Shown here: positions 43,363-54,829 of the stretch, one piece after another
Numbering within the stretch: the first letter of the stretch is position 1
Layout: each line of letters starts with the position of its first letter
From: Oreohelix idahoensis
Lineage: Eukaryota > Mollusca > Gastropoda > Stylommatophora > Oreohelicidae
DNA length: 64,000 nucleotides
Reading direction: 5' to 3'
NCBI GenBank assembly: GCA_024509875.1
Contig: JAMPIV010006391.1
Location: forward strand, 645,599-709,598
Notes under the pieces: model-generated
Told to the model about the DNA's origin: nothing
Databases searched by the model: none
The model's input: the letters and a program-made list of their open reading frames with translations, nothing else
Position numbers and translations under genes: made by a program

Positions 43363-44343
43363 CAGTATTACACGAAAAGCTGATTAGTGTTCTTCAAAAC
43401 TATTAACAAAATTTATAAAGGATTTAAAAAAAAAAAACATTCTTAGAAACATGATTGTAAGGACTAGATCTTCAGTTTTCCATGGTACATGTATTTCACC
43501 TTTCAAATACAAATTTAAGAAATCTGTGAAACCAGCACAGACATGTTACTTCTGCTGATGTTTGACTTTCTGACAGAAGCAAAGATGCAATGATGTATGT
43601 GTCATCAATTTCAAAGTATTAACCTCAACCAGACGATGAGGAATCAAAGTTTACAAGTGTCTTAGTTCTGATTTTGTACTCATTATGTATGGAAGTAAAT
43701 GTGTGATTTTATTTGTTGACTGCAGTTAAGTATGCACTTAACACTTTGACTACCAGTATCGACTTTTTTTTTTTTTTTTGCACCAGAAAAGAAAATTAAA
43801 TTCAAACTGATAGACCCAGTTTCGACAACAGTTAAAAAAAGTAACAGTTGCACTTGTACAGTAGCAAAAATAAAGTTAACTGGAGGATATGAATAAAAAA
43901 AACAGGACTCCCCCCTTTTGTATTATTAATATTTGCTTCTGTTTTACTCATTTTAATTTGTTTTTGAAAACATTTGGGCAAAACAAACATAAAAATGTGG
44001 TGTTTAATTTTTGGGCAATGAGTGGCCATGATGCTGAGACAGGTCATAAAGACTTTCATTCTGGAGATGAAATTAATGAACACTGAGAATATTCTGAATT
44101 AAGTGGGTAGAATTGTGAGCTTGATAGTGAAAATTAGGTTTTTGAATTTGCTAGACTTGACCTGCAGGTGTCTCAGTCAATGTGAGAAGTGTGTAATTAA
44201 TAAGCATCTTTTATTACTTGTATCTAAACTTCATTTTAATCAGTTTTTAACCCTTTCATCAATTTAGAAAGTGGGAAAAAATCAGATTGTACCCCAATAA
44301 TGACAATTTTGGAGATAAGAGAAATCAAGTCCAACACAAAAAT
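43363..44343. other. Spacer, nothing recognised
   Basis: AT-rich, with T runs near 43766-43780. Small open frames around 43889-44086 have no family features. Confidence 0.4.
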
Positions 44344-44640
44344 ACGAATCTTCAAATCAAATGTCAAGTCAGTTCTATTATATGGCTCTGAGACATGGGG
44401 TAACTAAACAACAGCAACCAAAAAAGCTAGAGACTTTCATAAATGGGTGCTTGTGTAGAATAAAAGGATTGAAGTGGTATGACGAGATCACTAATGTGGA
44501 ACTGATGACAAGAATCAGTGAAACAGATGATGAGAAGACGCTGGTTGGTCATGGATAGGACACACATTGAAGAAACCTGTTGATAGCATTACAAGGCAAT
44601 CCTTATTCTTGCTGAATTCTTTCTGTTGCTGCCGTTTGTG
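44344..44640 (+). pseudogene. LINE C-terminal fragment
   Basis: Read over frames: SVLLYGSETWG-like end of the palm near 44370-44400, then NGCLCRIKGLKWYDEITNVE, then RRRWLVMDRTHIEET with stops. Same family as 19953-20289. Confidence 0.65.
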
Positions 44641-45002
44641 TAAAATAACTTTCATATCTCTACCACTGGCATTGTATGTAGTCAGACTGATATAGAAAGA
44701 ATGTCAATGTAGATGTGCTAATAATTAAAAATAAAACAACTGTGATCAGATTTTGCAAGACAAAGGTTTCTGTTTACTTATTTGTAATGTCTTTGAATGT
44801 GGCATGTCTTCATTGGAGTCATAGTGTAAATATGGAAGCCCTAAAGCTATATTGGTAATCAGTTTTCTGATAAAAGTTACAAAAGATTATTTAAGGCTGG
44901 AATGTTGATAAAGTTCAGTAAGAAAACTAAATGCTGAAAAGCTGTAATAAAGTTCTTCCAAGACGTGAAAGTATGATATGACATCTTGTTATCATAATCA
45001 TC

Positions 45003-45400
45003 ATTACCTTTCAGCTTCCTGTCAAGCTTATGTCTTTAACCAATAGACTCCAAGCCTTCTTGTCCTGTGCCATCTATTTATGGTGTTTCCATTCTTCTTT
45101 ATCCCTTTCTTATCCAGTTCTCTTCTCCTTGTTTTTTGTTTTCTCTGCCTCCTGCTGTTTCTCTTGACCTTGTTGCTATCAACTGGTCTTCTCAACGTCT
45201 GTCCTTTCCAGTGCCATCAGCATCTCATCACATCTTGTTCCACTTTTATTTGTCTGGTTCCACAATAGTTATCACCTCATAACCATTCAGTCTGTCTGTT
45301 TTACGCAAGCACCCATTTCTGAAACTCTATAGCTTCTTGGTTGTTGTTCTCCATGTTTCAGAGCCAGAAAATAAGAAGGACTAACTTGACATTTGAGCTG
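45003..45400 (-). pseudogene. LINE C-terminal fragment, inverted relative to the previous one
   Basis: On the minus strand the same order of blocks is recognisable at low similarity: CTCTGAAACATGGAGAACAA near 45365 and a stretch near 45210-45310 matching the KWYD...NVEL area. It forms an inverted pair with 44344-44640. Confidence 0.5.
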
Positions 45401-45457
45401 AAGATTGTTATTTTTGTGTTGAACTTGGTTTCTTTCATTTGATTGTTTGTGATATGC

Positions 45458-45803
45458 GAGTTGGTGATATGGATGCCTTGGGAGTGACAGTGAGTTGGTG
45501 ATATGGATGCCTTGGGAGTGACAGTGAGTTGGTGATATGGATGCCTTGGGAGTGACAGTGAGTTGGTGATATGGATGCCTTGGTAGTGACAGTGAGTTGG
45601 TGATGTGGATGCCTTGGGAGTGACAGTGAGTTGGTGATATGTATGCCTTTGGAGTGACAGTGAGTTGGTGATATGGATGCCTTAGGAGTGACAGTGAGTT
45701 GGTGATATGGATGCCTTGGGAGTGACAGTGAGTTGGTGATATGGATGCCTTGGGAGTGACAGTGAGTTGGTGATATGGATGTCTTGGGAGTGACAGTGAG
45801 TTG
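45458..45803 (+). repeat. 34-bp minisatellite, about 10 copies
   Basis: Unit starts GAGTTGGTGATATGGATGCC and ends TTGGGAGTGACAGT (34 bp). Copies differ at single bases. Confidence 0.93.
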
Positions 45804-46360
45804 AATATAATTTAGGGTTGGTTAGAGTAATGCATTGTGAGTGCTGGTCGCTTTATGCATTGTGAGTGTTGGTGAGATAAAAACAGTTTGATTGTTGCTG
45901 AGATAATACATTGTGAGTGTAATAGAGTGAATGTATTGTGAGTGTTGGTGAGGTGGTTGTTTTTTATTATTGATGTTGAAGTGAATGTTTGTGACATGAA
46001 CATATTGTTAGTGTTGACGAGATGAATTTTTTTATAATTGTTGCTGAAGTGAATCTATTGCAAGTTGGTGAGGTGAATGTTTCTTTTTATTGTTGCTGAA
46101 GTGAATCTATTGTGAATGTTTGTGACATGAATATATTATGAGTTGGTGAGGTGAAATTTTTTTTTCATTGTTGCTGAAGTGAATTTATTGTGACATGAAT
46201 GTTTGTTATTGTTGTTGAAGTGAATATATTGTGAGTGATGGGGAGGTATTTTTGTTTGTTTGTTACTGAAGTGAATCTGTTGTGAATGATTGTTAAATGA
46301 ATGATTTGTGAGTGCTGATGAGGAGAATGCATTGTGAGTGCTGGTCTGACTACCTTTGCC
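45804..46360 (+). repeat. Degenerate tandem repeat region
   Basis: Words such as TTGTGAGTGTTGGTGAG, ATTGTTGCTGAAGTGAATCT and GAATGTATTG recur every 30-60 bases. It seems to be an older, diverged array next to the 34-bp minisatellite. Both minus-strand open frames here are products of the repeat. Confidence 0.7.
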
Positions 46361-46596
46361 TTTTGTTGTGTAGACAAGCATATATTTGTGCGTGTAGCTT
46401 CAAAAAGTGTGAGACCCTAGGCAGAAGCCTAGGTTACCCATGCCTAAAACCGCCATTGGTTCGAAGGCGGAAACATCAATGGCAAAAAACCTGAGAGTAA
46501 TGAACATGTACTGGGCAACAATCAGCAGCAATAAGAAGTGGAAATGAAAATTAAACTTGCCAGCAGATAAAACAGGGTGTTAAGTAAGGATGAGTG

Positions 46597-46858
46597 GAAC
46601 AGTCCCAACTAAGATGGTTTGGCCATGTCTGCAGAATGGGAGAAGATCGGCTACCACGACAAGCATGGGAAACAAAGAGCCAGGGATCCATACCCCCCAG
46701 GACGACCCAGAGTCCGCTGGGAGGACAACATTAGACAATCTTTGAAGGACCGAGGACTAGAATGGAACCAGGCCAGGAGGAAGACAGCTGAAAGGATAGT
46801 CTGGCGCTCTCTCTTCCAAACCTCTACACCTCACGGTAGAAGGGGAACGACTAAGTAA
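46597..46858 (+). mobile_element. LINE 3' end piece (family of 15326-18490)
   Basis: Matches 18222-18482 closely, including RPRVRWEDNIRQSLKDRGLE and the TCACGGTAGAAG..GACTAAGTAA end. It starts just where the piece ending at 49361 stops, so the two are parts of one copy. It is followed directly by GATCTCCTTTGC, the presumed target duplication. Confidence 0.88.
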
Positions 46859-47405
46859 GATCTCCTTTGCATTGTCGTTGATGTCAGTAAACGCATGTGG
46901 ATCATCCTCCTGTGTAGTACTGTGGTGGGGAGTTCGAGAAAGGAGGTCTGCACAAGAATTCTGAGTACCCGGGATGTATTCAATTTTTGTATCATATGAT
47001 TGTAAGTTCATGGACCATGTTTGTAATTTCTTGGGCTGCTCATGTGTCTTAGTGAGCCAATTCACTAATGGTTGGTGGTCCGTTCTAATGATAAGTTTGG
47101 TACCTCTGATATAAAAATCAAGTTTCTGTATCGCGTAATGTATGGCGAAAGCTTCTTTCTCTGTAGTCGACCAGCGTCTCTGTGTTTTAGAGAGGACGTG
47201 TGACACAAATGCTATGGGCATCTCATTAGGAATCTCTGGTATGATAGGTGTCTCATTTTCTTCTCTGGGTTGGACTAAACAAGCGCCTATTGCTGTATTC
47301 GAGGCATCCGTGTTGTGACGGATGAAACTCAGCTGTCCCTGAACCGTGAGATGATAGGATTGTAGCCTCGAATAGCATCGCAGCCTCTGGATTTGTGTGA
47401 AACAC
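46859..47405 (-). pseudogene. Ty3/gypsy RNase H fragment (second LTR element)
   Basis: The minus-strand frame has the gypsy RNase H pattern: HNTDASNTAIGACLVQ, WSTTEKEAFAIHYAI, LIIRTDHQPLVNWL and EYIPGTQNSCADLLSR, i.e. D-E-D-D. The frame then runs out of the element into the LINE end at 46858. RT upstream (expected above 47405) is missing. Confidence 0.85.
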
Positions 47406-47407
47406 AA

Positions 47408-48230
47408 TAGTCAGCGTGGATTCCACGCGGGCTCATTAGCATGCACAATAGAAACGTGGAATTCTACAACGTGGGCTAATTAATATGATAAACAGTTTTC
47501 ATGCGTGCATCCAGGACAACGCTTCGCCTTAGGGGAGGTTAAACCACGCCTACTGCCAATCTCTAGAGCGATTATAAGCAGTTATTTCCCTACTTTGCCA
47601 GTCCTCCTGCCTAGTAGGGCGTTGCCAGAGTCCAACGAGGAAAGCGGTTAACGATCAAAGGCAGTGTTGGTCCCCAAAACGGACGAAGCAGTTTCACGCC
47701 TTCGTCTAGCATCTCATCAAAGAGCGCTGAAACTGCTCGCAGAACGAGACGAACGGGAAAGACGAGCGGTCAGAGAGTTGGGTAATAGAGCGGGGACTGG
47801 CAGCGCAGAATCAGAAAGTTCCCTGATTTCAAATAAGGCGTTAAACTTAACATCTAGATATTATCTCTCATTTCATTTAATATATATTGAGACCACTGAA
47901 GAATGCAGTTTATCATTTGTTTGCCAGAGATTTAAAGAAGCACTAGCTTATAGTAGAATCCTGCTAGATTTCCTCTGGATTTTTGGCTATATTGGAGTGA
48001 ATTCATTCTGTGCAACGGTAAAATATATTAGTTTCAAGTGATCAGTGGTCTAGTTTTTTCATTTTTTATTTCACTGGATTTTGTGTTAATTTAAACCTAT
48101 TAAATAAACCCATCTCAAAAATTTCCAGTTGTAAATTAAATGATATCTATACGTTATTTCCCAATATAATAGATGCTTAAATTTAATTTTGAAGCCGTTA
48201 AGGGATTTATAACCAATTAATACAGTTTAG

Positions 48231-48235
<5 letters not shown>
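47408..48235 (+). other. Possible promoter, short ORF and poly(A) signal
   Basis: ATTATAAG at 47571-47578 looks like a TATA box, a 125-codon frame runs 47664-48041 (start MLVPKTDEAVSRLRLASHQ, then an Arg/Glu-rich stretch LLAERDERERRAVREL), and AATAAA lies at 48103-48108. The whole could be a small transposon, an LTR with its own TATA and poly(A) signals, or the start of an element cut by rearrangement. I do not recognise the protein. Confidence 0.35.

Positions 48236-48302
<67 letters not shown>
48236..48302. repeat. (AT)n microsatellite
   Basis: About 60 bases of alternating A and T with one interruption. Confidence 0.95.
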
Positions 48303-48374
48303 GTTTGTGTTTTTTAACCATTAGACTCGCGGAGAGTTTTTCTTAAAGATATATATAATTGAATACGCGAGTGT

Positions 48375-48475
48375 TGGGAGATTGCCATCATAACACCAAT
48401 TTTCAAAAAGGGTGACAATCGACAGTGTGGAAACCATAGAGGCATATCCCTTCTCAGTGTCCCTGGTAAAATCTC
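48375..48475 (+). mobile_element. LINE RT piece (family of 15326-18490)
   Basis: Matches 17116-17217 almost exactly, from TGGGAGATTGCCATCATAAC to GGTAAAATCT. It is joined on the right to gypsy sequence on the other strand. Confidence 0.9.
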
Positions 48476-48826
48476 TTGTATTATCTCTTCCAACATGTCC
48501 ATTATTGTCATGGAACTGCTCTAGTAACTGAGGTACAACTAACCGTGGAATTACTTTTTGTAGTCTCCCTTCTTGTTTCTCATCGATGTGATATAGAACG
48601 TGGTCATGTGGCAGGATTGTAAACTGTTTGAGTGATGTGGGTTTCGTTTCTACTTGTTTGATGAGTTTGAGAATTTCGGGATCTCTTCTCTGCTCAGCGT
48701 GTACATCAAATGTGTCCAAATCCACTGTTTCTTGTGTGCCAGTATCTGTTGTGGCGGTGGTATTTTCATCATCTATTCTGTTGGAATTTATAATGTTGAT
48801 CTCCTTTGCTCTGTATTTCGGAGTTG
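48476..48826 (-). pseudogene. Ty3/gypsy spacer and integrase zinc-region start
   Basis: The minus-strand frame from about 48826 reads EINIINSNRIDDENTTA, then RRDPEILKLIKQVET, PHDHVLYHIDEK and LVVPQLLEQFHDNNGHVGR. This is the linker between RNase H and integrase, and the first two His of the integrase HHCC site. It breaks at 48476. Its first 12 bases on the right (GATCTCCTTTGC on the + strand, 48801-48812) equal the sequence after 46858. Confidence 0.82.
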
Positions 48827-49361
48827 GCATTTGCTGATGATGTTGCCCTGATTGCTAAATCAGAGGCACATCTCCAATTCAACCTGCAAGTCTGGAAGGA
48901 AGAGCTGGAGAAGAGAGGGATGGTCATAAGCAGCTCTAAAACAAAATCCATGGTGATATCACGAGAAGAAAGAAGACATCAGATTAAGCTGGGAGAACAG
49001 GTCCTGGAGCAGGTAGACCACTTTAAATACCTCGAAGCTATTATTGACCAAAAGGGAGGCATCAAAGAAGAGTTGGCCACTCGAAAAGCAGCAGCTGGGA
49101 GACTTTTTCAGGCCATAAATCGAGGATTCCTCAGCAAGAGAGAGGTTGGTAAGAAAACGAAGATGGCTGTATACCGCTCCACCTATGTCCCAGTCTTGAC
49201 ATATGGATGCGAGTCATGGGCAATGACTACAACCCACAAAAGCCAGATCCAAACCTCAGAAATGAGGTATCTAAGGAAGGTGGTTGAAGTAACAAGAAGA
49301 GACATGGTACACAACCAGACGATACGTCAAGGCCTTAAATCCCACCCCCTGCAGACCCAAG
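48815..49361 (+). pseudogene. LINE RT piece (family of 15326-18490)
   Basis: Matches 17672-18222 closely and in frame: ISELAFADDVALIAKSEAHL (RT catalytic box), KTKSMVISREERRHQ and LTYGCESWAMTTTHKS. The frame stays open across 49361 into gypsy integrase, giving a 327-codon chimeric frame (48806-49789). Confidence 0.88.
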
Positions 49362-49362
49362 T

Positions 49363-50258
49363 AGAACCCAATGTTAGTACTTGCAAAATATGCAGAATGA
49401 GAAACATGAGACCAACTAAAGTTCCCTTACAAGAGATGAAACCATCCCATTTCCCTATGGAAGTCATAAGTATGGACATTTCTGGTCCATATCCCATTAC
49501 GCAGTCTGGGAATGTATACCTTTTACACATTGTTGATCAATATTCGGTATGGCCTGAAAGTTATCCTCTCAAGAATATAACGTCAGCGACAATGACGGAG
49601 TTTTTTCTGCAAGAATTTGTACCAAGACATGGTTGCCCTAAGAGAATAATCACAGATAACGGGAAACAATTCGTCGGTAATCCTTTCAAGAAGACACTCC
49701 AGACTTTGCATATTCAACATACCACTAATAGTTTCTATAGACCGCAGGCAAATGGAAGAAATGAGAGAATGCATGCTATCCTTGCATGATATCCTTGCCA
49801 AATATATACAAGGAAATGCACAATATTGGGATATATATATCAATCAAGCCCTTGAAGCGATACGAGTAAATATAAATGAGACGACTGGACTGTCCCCATT
49901 CTACATGTTATAAGGACGTGAACCTACTTTCCCATTAGATAATCTCCTGCAACCTCAGAGGAAGTATCTAGGCGAAGATCCCATCGAAATTATACTACGA
50001 GAAAAGCATAGAGCACACCAGATAGCTAATCGAAACTCCCAGAAAGCTTTTAAGAAATGGCAGAAGCAGCACGATAAAAGAGCTAAATTAGAACAATTTC
50101 AAGTTGGTGATAAAGTCTATTACAAGAAGAATGTTCGAGATAACAAATTTGATGCACGATGGCTCGACGGATATAAAGTACTTGAACAGACAACACCCAT
50201 AAATTATATATTATGGAATGAAGAGAAGAACATAGTCACCAAAGCACACGCAGCACAA
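49363..50258 (+). pseudogene. Ty3/gypsy integrase core, + strand
   Basis: Begins at the second half of the zinc region (CKICRMRNMRPTK), then the core with MDISGPYPITQSG (Asp), IITDNGKQFVGNPF (Asp) and YRPQANGRNERMHA (Glu). After a TGA at 49787-49789 the protein continues in other frames to the GPY-like C-terminal part (VGDKVYYKKN, DARWLDGYKVLEQ). At least one stop (about 49911) and a shift break it. The order RNase H, then integrase is the usual Ty3/gypsy order, unlike the element at 4365-13212. Confidence 0.85.
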
Positions 50259-51356
50259 ATGAAGAAAGATAATCATCGCCCCACAGCACCACCAGCTTTA
50301 CCGAATGGCAGACCAGTACGAAAAGCCACGTTGAATCACTATAATTCTACAGAGTCCCCAAGCACCTCACACAGCGAACGCGACACAGATGGTGAGCTTG
50401 ATACTAACGCAGAACAAAGTAACACTCCAGATCAATTACAAGATGCTATACATCGTTTGACTCGCTGTAGAGACAACTCAGAAGACGAAGATGATATTCC
50501 GCCAGCAGAACTAAGAGAGAGATTGATATTTCGAGACAATCGTTTACACGATAGGGATAGCAGCACACCAGTATCAGTGCATGACGACGAACCCCATCCA
50601 TCCATAACGAGTCAAACATATTATGGCAGTCGACGATTACAACCGCCAGCTTCAAGTCAACACCAGCCTACACACTCCAGTTGGGACAGCGAAGATGAGA
50701 GGCCCTTGCAAACAACAATGAGAAACAACATAACCCCCCATAGTCGGAGCCCTACAGAAGAACATACCAGTCGACGATTACAACCGCCAGCTTCAAGTCA
50801 ACACCAGCCTACACACTCCAGCTGGGATAGCGATGATGAAAGACCTTTACAAGCAACGAGAAGCAACATAACCCATCATAGTCAGAGCCCTACAGCAGAG
50901 CATATAAACATTAAAACTTCGCAACCTTATGATGACACACACAGAGTCAAGAATATTATCGATACGCCTTTGGCACCTGATGAATCAGAACTTGACACAA
51001 CAGAACGAGAAGAAAGCGACATCGATTGCATGGATGATACTACCAACACCGAGATACGTATAGCCACCAAGCGCCCTTACCACCCTTCATCACCAGATTC
51101 ACCACCAAGAGCGAAGTTGTTACGTCTACCGCAAGAACATGTACGATCCAGGTTCAAAAGAAATCATCGCCAAGTACACAAACCGTTTCCAGGTTTACAA
51201 CATTGTACAAATATTCAATCGCCCCCTTTCTCCTGCAGAGCGACTATAAACACGATAGCACAATCGATACCAACTTCGTCACAGTACGACAGTCGCCTCT
51301 CCAGTAGAGAAATTACACTGTTAGAGCTTGCAAAAGAAATCTCGAAATTAGTGTAA
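50259..51356 (+). CDS. C-terminal extension of the gypsy pol protein
   Basis: A 365-codon frame that follows the integrase without interruption in sense. It is rich in Ser, Pro, Asp, Arg and His and looks disordered. A stretch of about 30 residues (SRRLQPPASSQHQPTHSSWD and following) is duplicated near residues 123 and 170. The role is unknown; the ATG at 50259 is only the first Met after a break. Confidence 0.65.
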   Translation: MKKDNHRPTAPPALPNGRPVRKATLNHYNSTESPSTSHSERDTDGELDTNAEQSNTPDQLQDAIHRLTRCRDNSEDEDDIPPAELRERLIFRDNRLHDRDSSTPVSVHDDEPHPSITSQTYYGSRRLQPPASSQHQPTHSSWDSEDERPLQTTMRNNITPHSRSPTEEHTSRRLQPPASSQHQPTHSSWDSDDERPLQATRSNITHHSQSPTAEHINIKTSQPYDDTHRVKNIIDTPLAPDESELDTTEREESDIDCMDDTTNTEIRIATKRPYHPSSPDSPPRAKLLRLPQEHVRSRFKRNHRQVHKPFPGLQHCTNIQSPPFSCRATINTIAQSIPTSSQYDSRLSSREITLLELAKEISKLV

Positions 51357-52095
51357 TCATCGTAAAGTACTCACCCAGCAACAGTACTAATTCGCAGCAC
51401 TCACCCAGCGATAATGCTTATAGGTACTCTAATCAACATAGTACCTACAACTAAGTCACTTTATTAAGTTGCTCTGTGGTTAAGTTAGTGATATTTATAT
51501 TCATGTGCACACTTAGACACTCACATTACTCACTAACCTTTTAAAGCACGAGAGTATAGAACTTTGAAGAAAAAACACGAGAGACACAAACAAACATACT
51601 ACAGAGAAACACAAAGTCGTGACAATGTAGACGAATTTCAGACTAATTCATGAAGCATGGTAGTGTTCTTCCCAAGGTTCAAGATTCAGCACACAGAGGA
51701 TCAGGATTGTTAATTAACTATAGATAGCGTTATATGCATATTGATTTGTATAATGTATGAATTTCAGGTATATGCACATTTCAATTGGAAAAAGAGGAAA
51801 ATGAAAAAAAAAGAAGAGATATGATATAGATCCAGCCAAGTCATAACAGAGTAAGAAACTCTCTTACCCATATACATGTGCACATAATGCACTGATGATC
51901 AACATTCCCACTTACCATTGCACTGGTTAAATAGCGACACCAGGGATACGACATGGTTGCAGTATTGATGTTTTAGGCACTACCTACTTGAGAGATGATA
52001 GTGATGACACTTACATAGTCACGTTGACATTAATTTCAGGCACAATGATGTTTGGTATTTTGTGAAGTCTGATATACATGGGTATAGCGTATATA
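51357..52095 (+). other. 3' non-coding region of the gypsy element, possible LTR start
   Basis: After the stop there are direct phrases (ACTCACCCAGC twice near 51370-51410). A purine-rich stretch at 51788-51825 could be a polypurine tract and hence mark an LTR start near 51827, but no partner LTR is in the window to confirm this. Confidence 0.4.
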
Positions 52096-52340
52096 GTTTC
52101 AGAGAGAGTTGACGATTTGACTGGTGCATCCAAGGCTAACATCAGTCGAGCACATCAAATGCTGACCTGAATAGTGACACATATCTTTCACTATCGCCCC
52201 AGGACAGTTACTTGGACACGCGTCTATTGTTTCAGAAGAGTTGACGATTTGACTGGTGCATCCAAGGCTAACATCAGTCGAGCACATCAAATTCTGACTT
52301 AGCGACACATGTCTTTCACTATCGCCTTAGGACATTTACT
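52096..52340 (+). repeat. 132-bp tandem duplication
   Basis: The block GAGTTGACGATTTGACTGGT begins at 52106 and again at 52238; similarity continues through CTTTCACTATCGCC. Two copies with a few differences. Confidence 0.85.
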
Positions 52341-52765
52341 TATGCATGCTTCGCTATATTAATTAGGTTAATTCCGCTTATCTGTCCGTTACAATTCAGG
52401 GACGACATTGACAGCAGATACTATAGACATAAAGAGTACTGACAAATCTCTGCTTTCAGGGACACTTACCATGTCGACAAAATGTACATATTTAAATATT
52501 GCACGTGTGGAATTATTGTTAATTATTTGGTTGTATTATATGAGGTCGAGTATTGATGATATACCTCAATTCAAGACTTAGTAACTGTAATGAGATAACG
52601 TTACACTTAGGATCTTAGTTTTTTTGGACTTTTCATATTATGATTCATAGTTTATAAATGTATATATACAGGAGCAGATATGATGGTATGCTAAGTGAAG
52701 ACTAGATAGTAGTTGATAGAACGCAGTTGTCTCCCTACGGGATAAGTTTGTACGGCCCCGGGTTG

Positions 52766-53028
52766 TATGTCACCGTAGGGTTTGCCCAAGCATTGTTTAT
52801 GCTTCTGGCAAGGTTATATGAACGCTTAAAGTATGTCACCGTAGGGTTTGCCCAAGCATTGTTTATGCTTCTGGCAAGGTTATATGAACGCTTAAAGTAT
52901 GTCACCGTAGGGTTTGCCCAAGCATTGTTTATGCTTCTGGCAAGGTTATATGAACGCTTAAAGTATGTCACCGTAGGGTTTGCCCAGACATTATAAATAC
53001 ATTGCCAAGGTTGGGTGAACGTTTAAAA
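52766..53028 (+). repeat. 66-bp tandem repeat, 3 identical copies plus a worn one
   Basis: Unit starts TATGTCACCGTAGGGTTTGC and is 66 bp; copies at 52766, 52832 and 52898, then a diverged copy from 52964. As 66 is a multiple of three, both strands stay open through it, which makes spurious open frames. Confidence 0.93.
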
Positions 53029-54829
53029 CAGTTCACGAGGAAGAAAATAGAGTGATGATTAAAAATAACAGACAACGGTTCACTAACCTCGCTTGCGTTA
53101 GTAAAACGTGAGTATTTTTCTGGTGAGTAGTAAATAAAGCTCGACCAATAGTTTGAGCTGGAAAACAGATTAGGGAACGAATCAGAGGTAGCGAAAGAAA
53201 CGCACCAGGTAACAATGACTAGAGGTCAAAAAGGTGTGCGGGTTTCTGAAGGGTAGTCGGGTTTCAGAAGTTGAAGAAGCAAGAAGTGCTTTTGGCGGTT
53301 GCCACCAGTTTTAACAGATTCTGTGGTTATACAGATAAGTTCAGAAGTTATACAGAAAATGCATAAGCTGTAGAGATAACTCAGAAGATTAAAGGATTCT
53401 GTGGTTAGACAGAAATAGCATAAGTTTTAGAAGATTCAGAGGATGTGATAGCTCTAGTCAGTAACTATACAAGATAATTAAGAAGTTTTGTATAGATAGA
53501 GTAGAAGATGATTAAGAAAGTTCTTATAGTCACAGTAGAGAGTGTATTTCGGGAGAGATTCAGGGAATTGCCTGTAAGTATGGTTTTGAACTTATCATTC
53601 ATATTGATGAAAAATTGCAGGAGAAGTATTTGAATGATACATTGATGGTCAAGCTTGGTACTGTTATATCCGAATAGATGGTAAGAATGAATTCCAAGAG
53701 GAAAACCATATTCTTATCAGAGTGAGTTCACAGAGAGTGAACCAATGAGTCGTCTACAGAAATAGTTACGACAAGTAAGCGACTGGGAGAGTCGACTTCT
53801 TTAAGAACTACCTGCATGCTCTCGCATGTAAGTATGGAGTATAGAAGACTTATTACATGTATAAGAATTATAGTATGCTTTTCAGGACCGGAAATAGAGG
53901 CAGGTCTGACCAAGTTTGGTCAGGAGGAATAAAAGCACAAGACAATGAGTTGGAAGTGCTGATCAGGAGTATTGGGGCATATTAAGCAAACTGAGGTAGT
54001 GTTTGAAGAGACTAAACAAGTAATTGGAGATGATGGAAGAACAAAGGGAGATTAAGTATATATATACGAGATAAAGAGTTTATGTGTGAAGCAACTATGA
54101 TACAACTGTATGTGAGCTCTAAGAAGAATTACCTGCGTTATTGAAGAATATTATATGTAAATAAATGTTTTTGCAAGAGAGAAAACATATGTTTGAGTCT
54201 ATCCTTGAGGGTTGATGTATGTAGGCCAGGTCAATAATCATTATAAATTCCACTATACGATCAGTCACTATAATAACAACGGAGAAGGAAGAGAACGAGT
54301 CGAGGGTTGAACAAAGGAGGGAAAAGTAGTTCATCCAGGAATCACCAACTCTGGCGGAGATGGCCAGTACTTATACACAATAGCATTATCTTGGTAGATA
54401 AACAATAGAGACTTGTGTGTGTAAAAACTTGAAATACTTCACTAGGCCTGCCATCTGCCACCTAGTGAAAGCACACGCCACGGTTACACACACTTTGAAT
54501 TGGTAACCAGTGAGTTCACACCCTGGTACACATTGATTGCAGTATCAGAAAATAATTATAAACAGTACACACACAGACATACACTATTAGCATGACAATT
54601 GTTTGAAAAACGAAAAATAACCCCCTCTCTTCCCCCCCCCCCCCCTCTTTCTCTCTCTCATCCCTATATTGCGCTCCTTTGTATTACCACGTAATAAGCA
54701 GATATACACATTAAACATATAGTAATAATAATAAGAAATTGAGCAGCTTGAAAAGGGACCGGCAACTAAAGCTTCCAGTTCGGTTTTTACTTTCGTTTAA
54801 AATATCTGTTTCAGTTTCAGGATGTTCAC
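53029..54829. other. Repetitive AT-rich spacer
   Basis: 53310-53450 contains repeated words (GATTCTGTGGTTA, CAGAAATAGCATAAG/CAGAAAATGCATAAG). A C-run lies at 54632-54646. No gene is recognised. It may be part of the long terminal region of the preceding element. Confidence 0.4.

Noticed and set aside
45812..46381. Minus-strand His/Thr-rich frames
   Set aside because: They come from the degenerate tandem repeat and have no conserved features.
52727..52996. Open frames on both strands with a 22-residue repeat
   Set aside because: Explained by a 66-bp tandem repeat whose length is a multiple of three.
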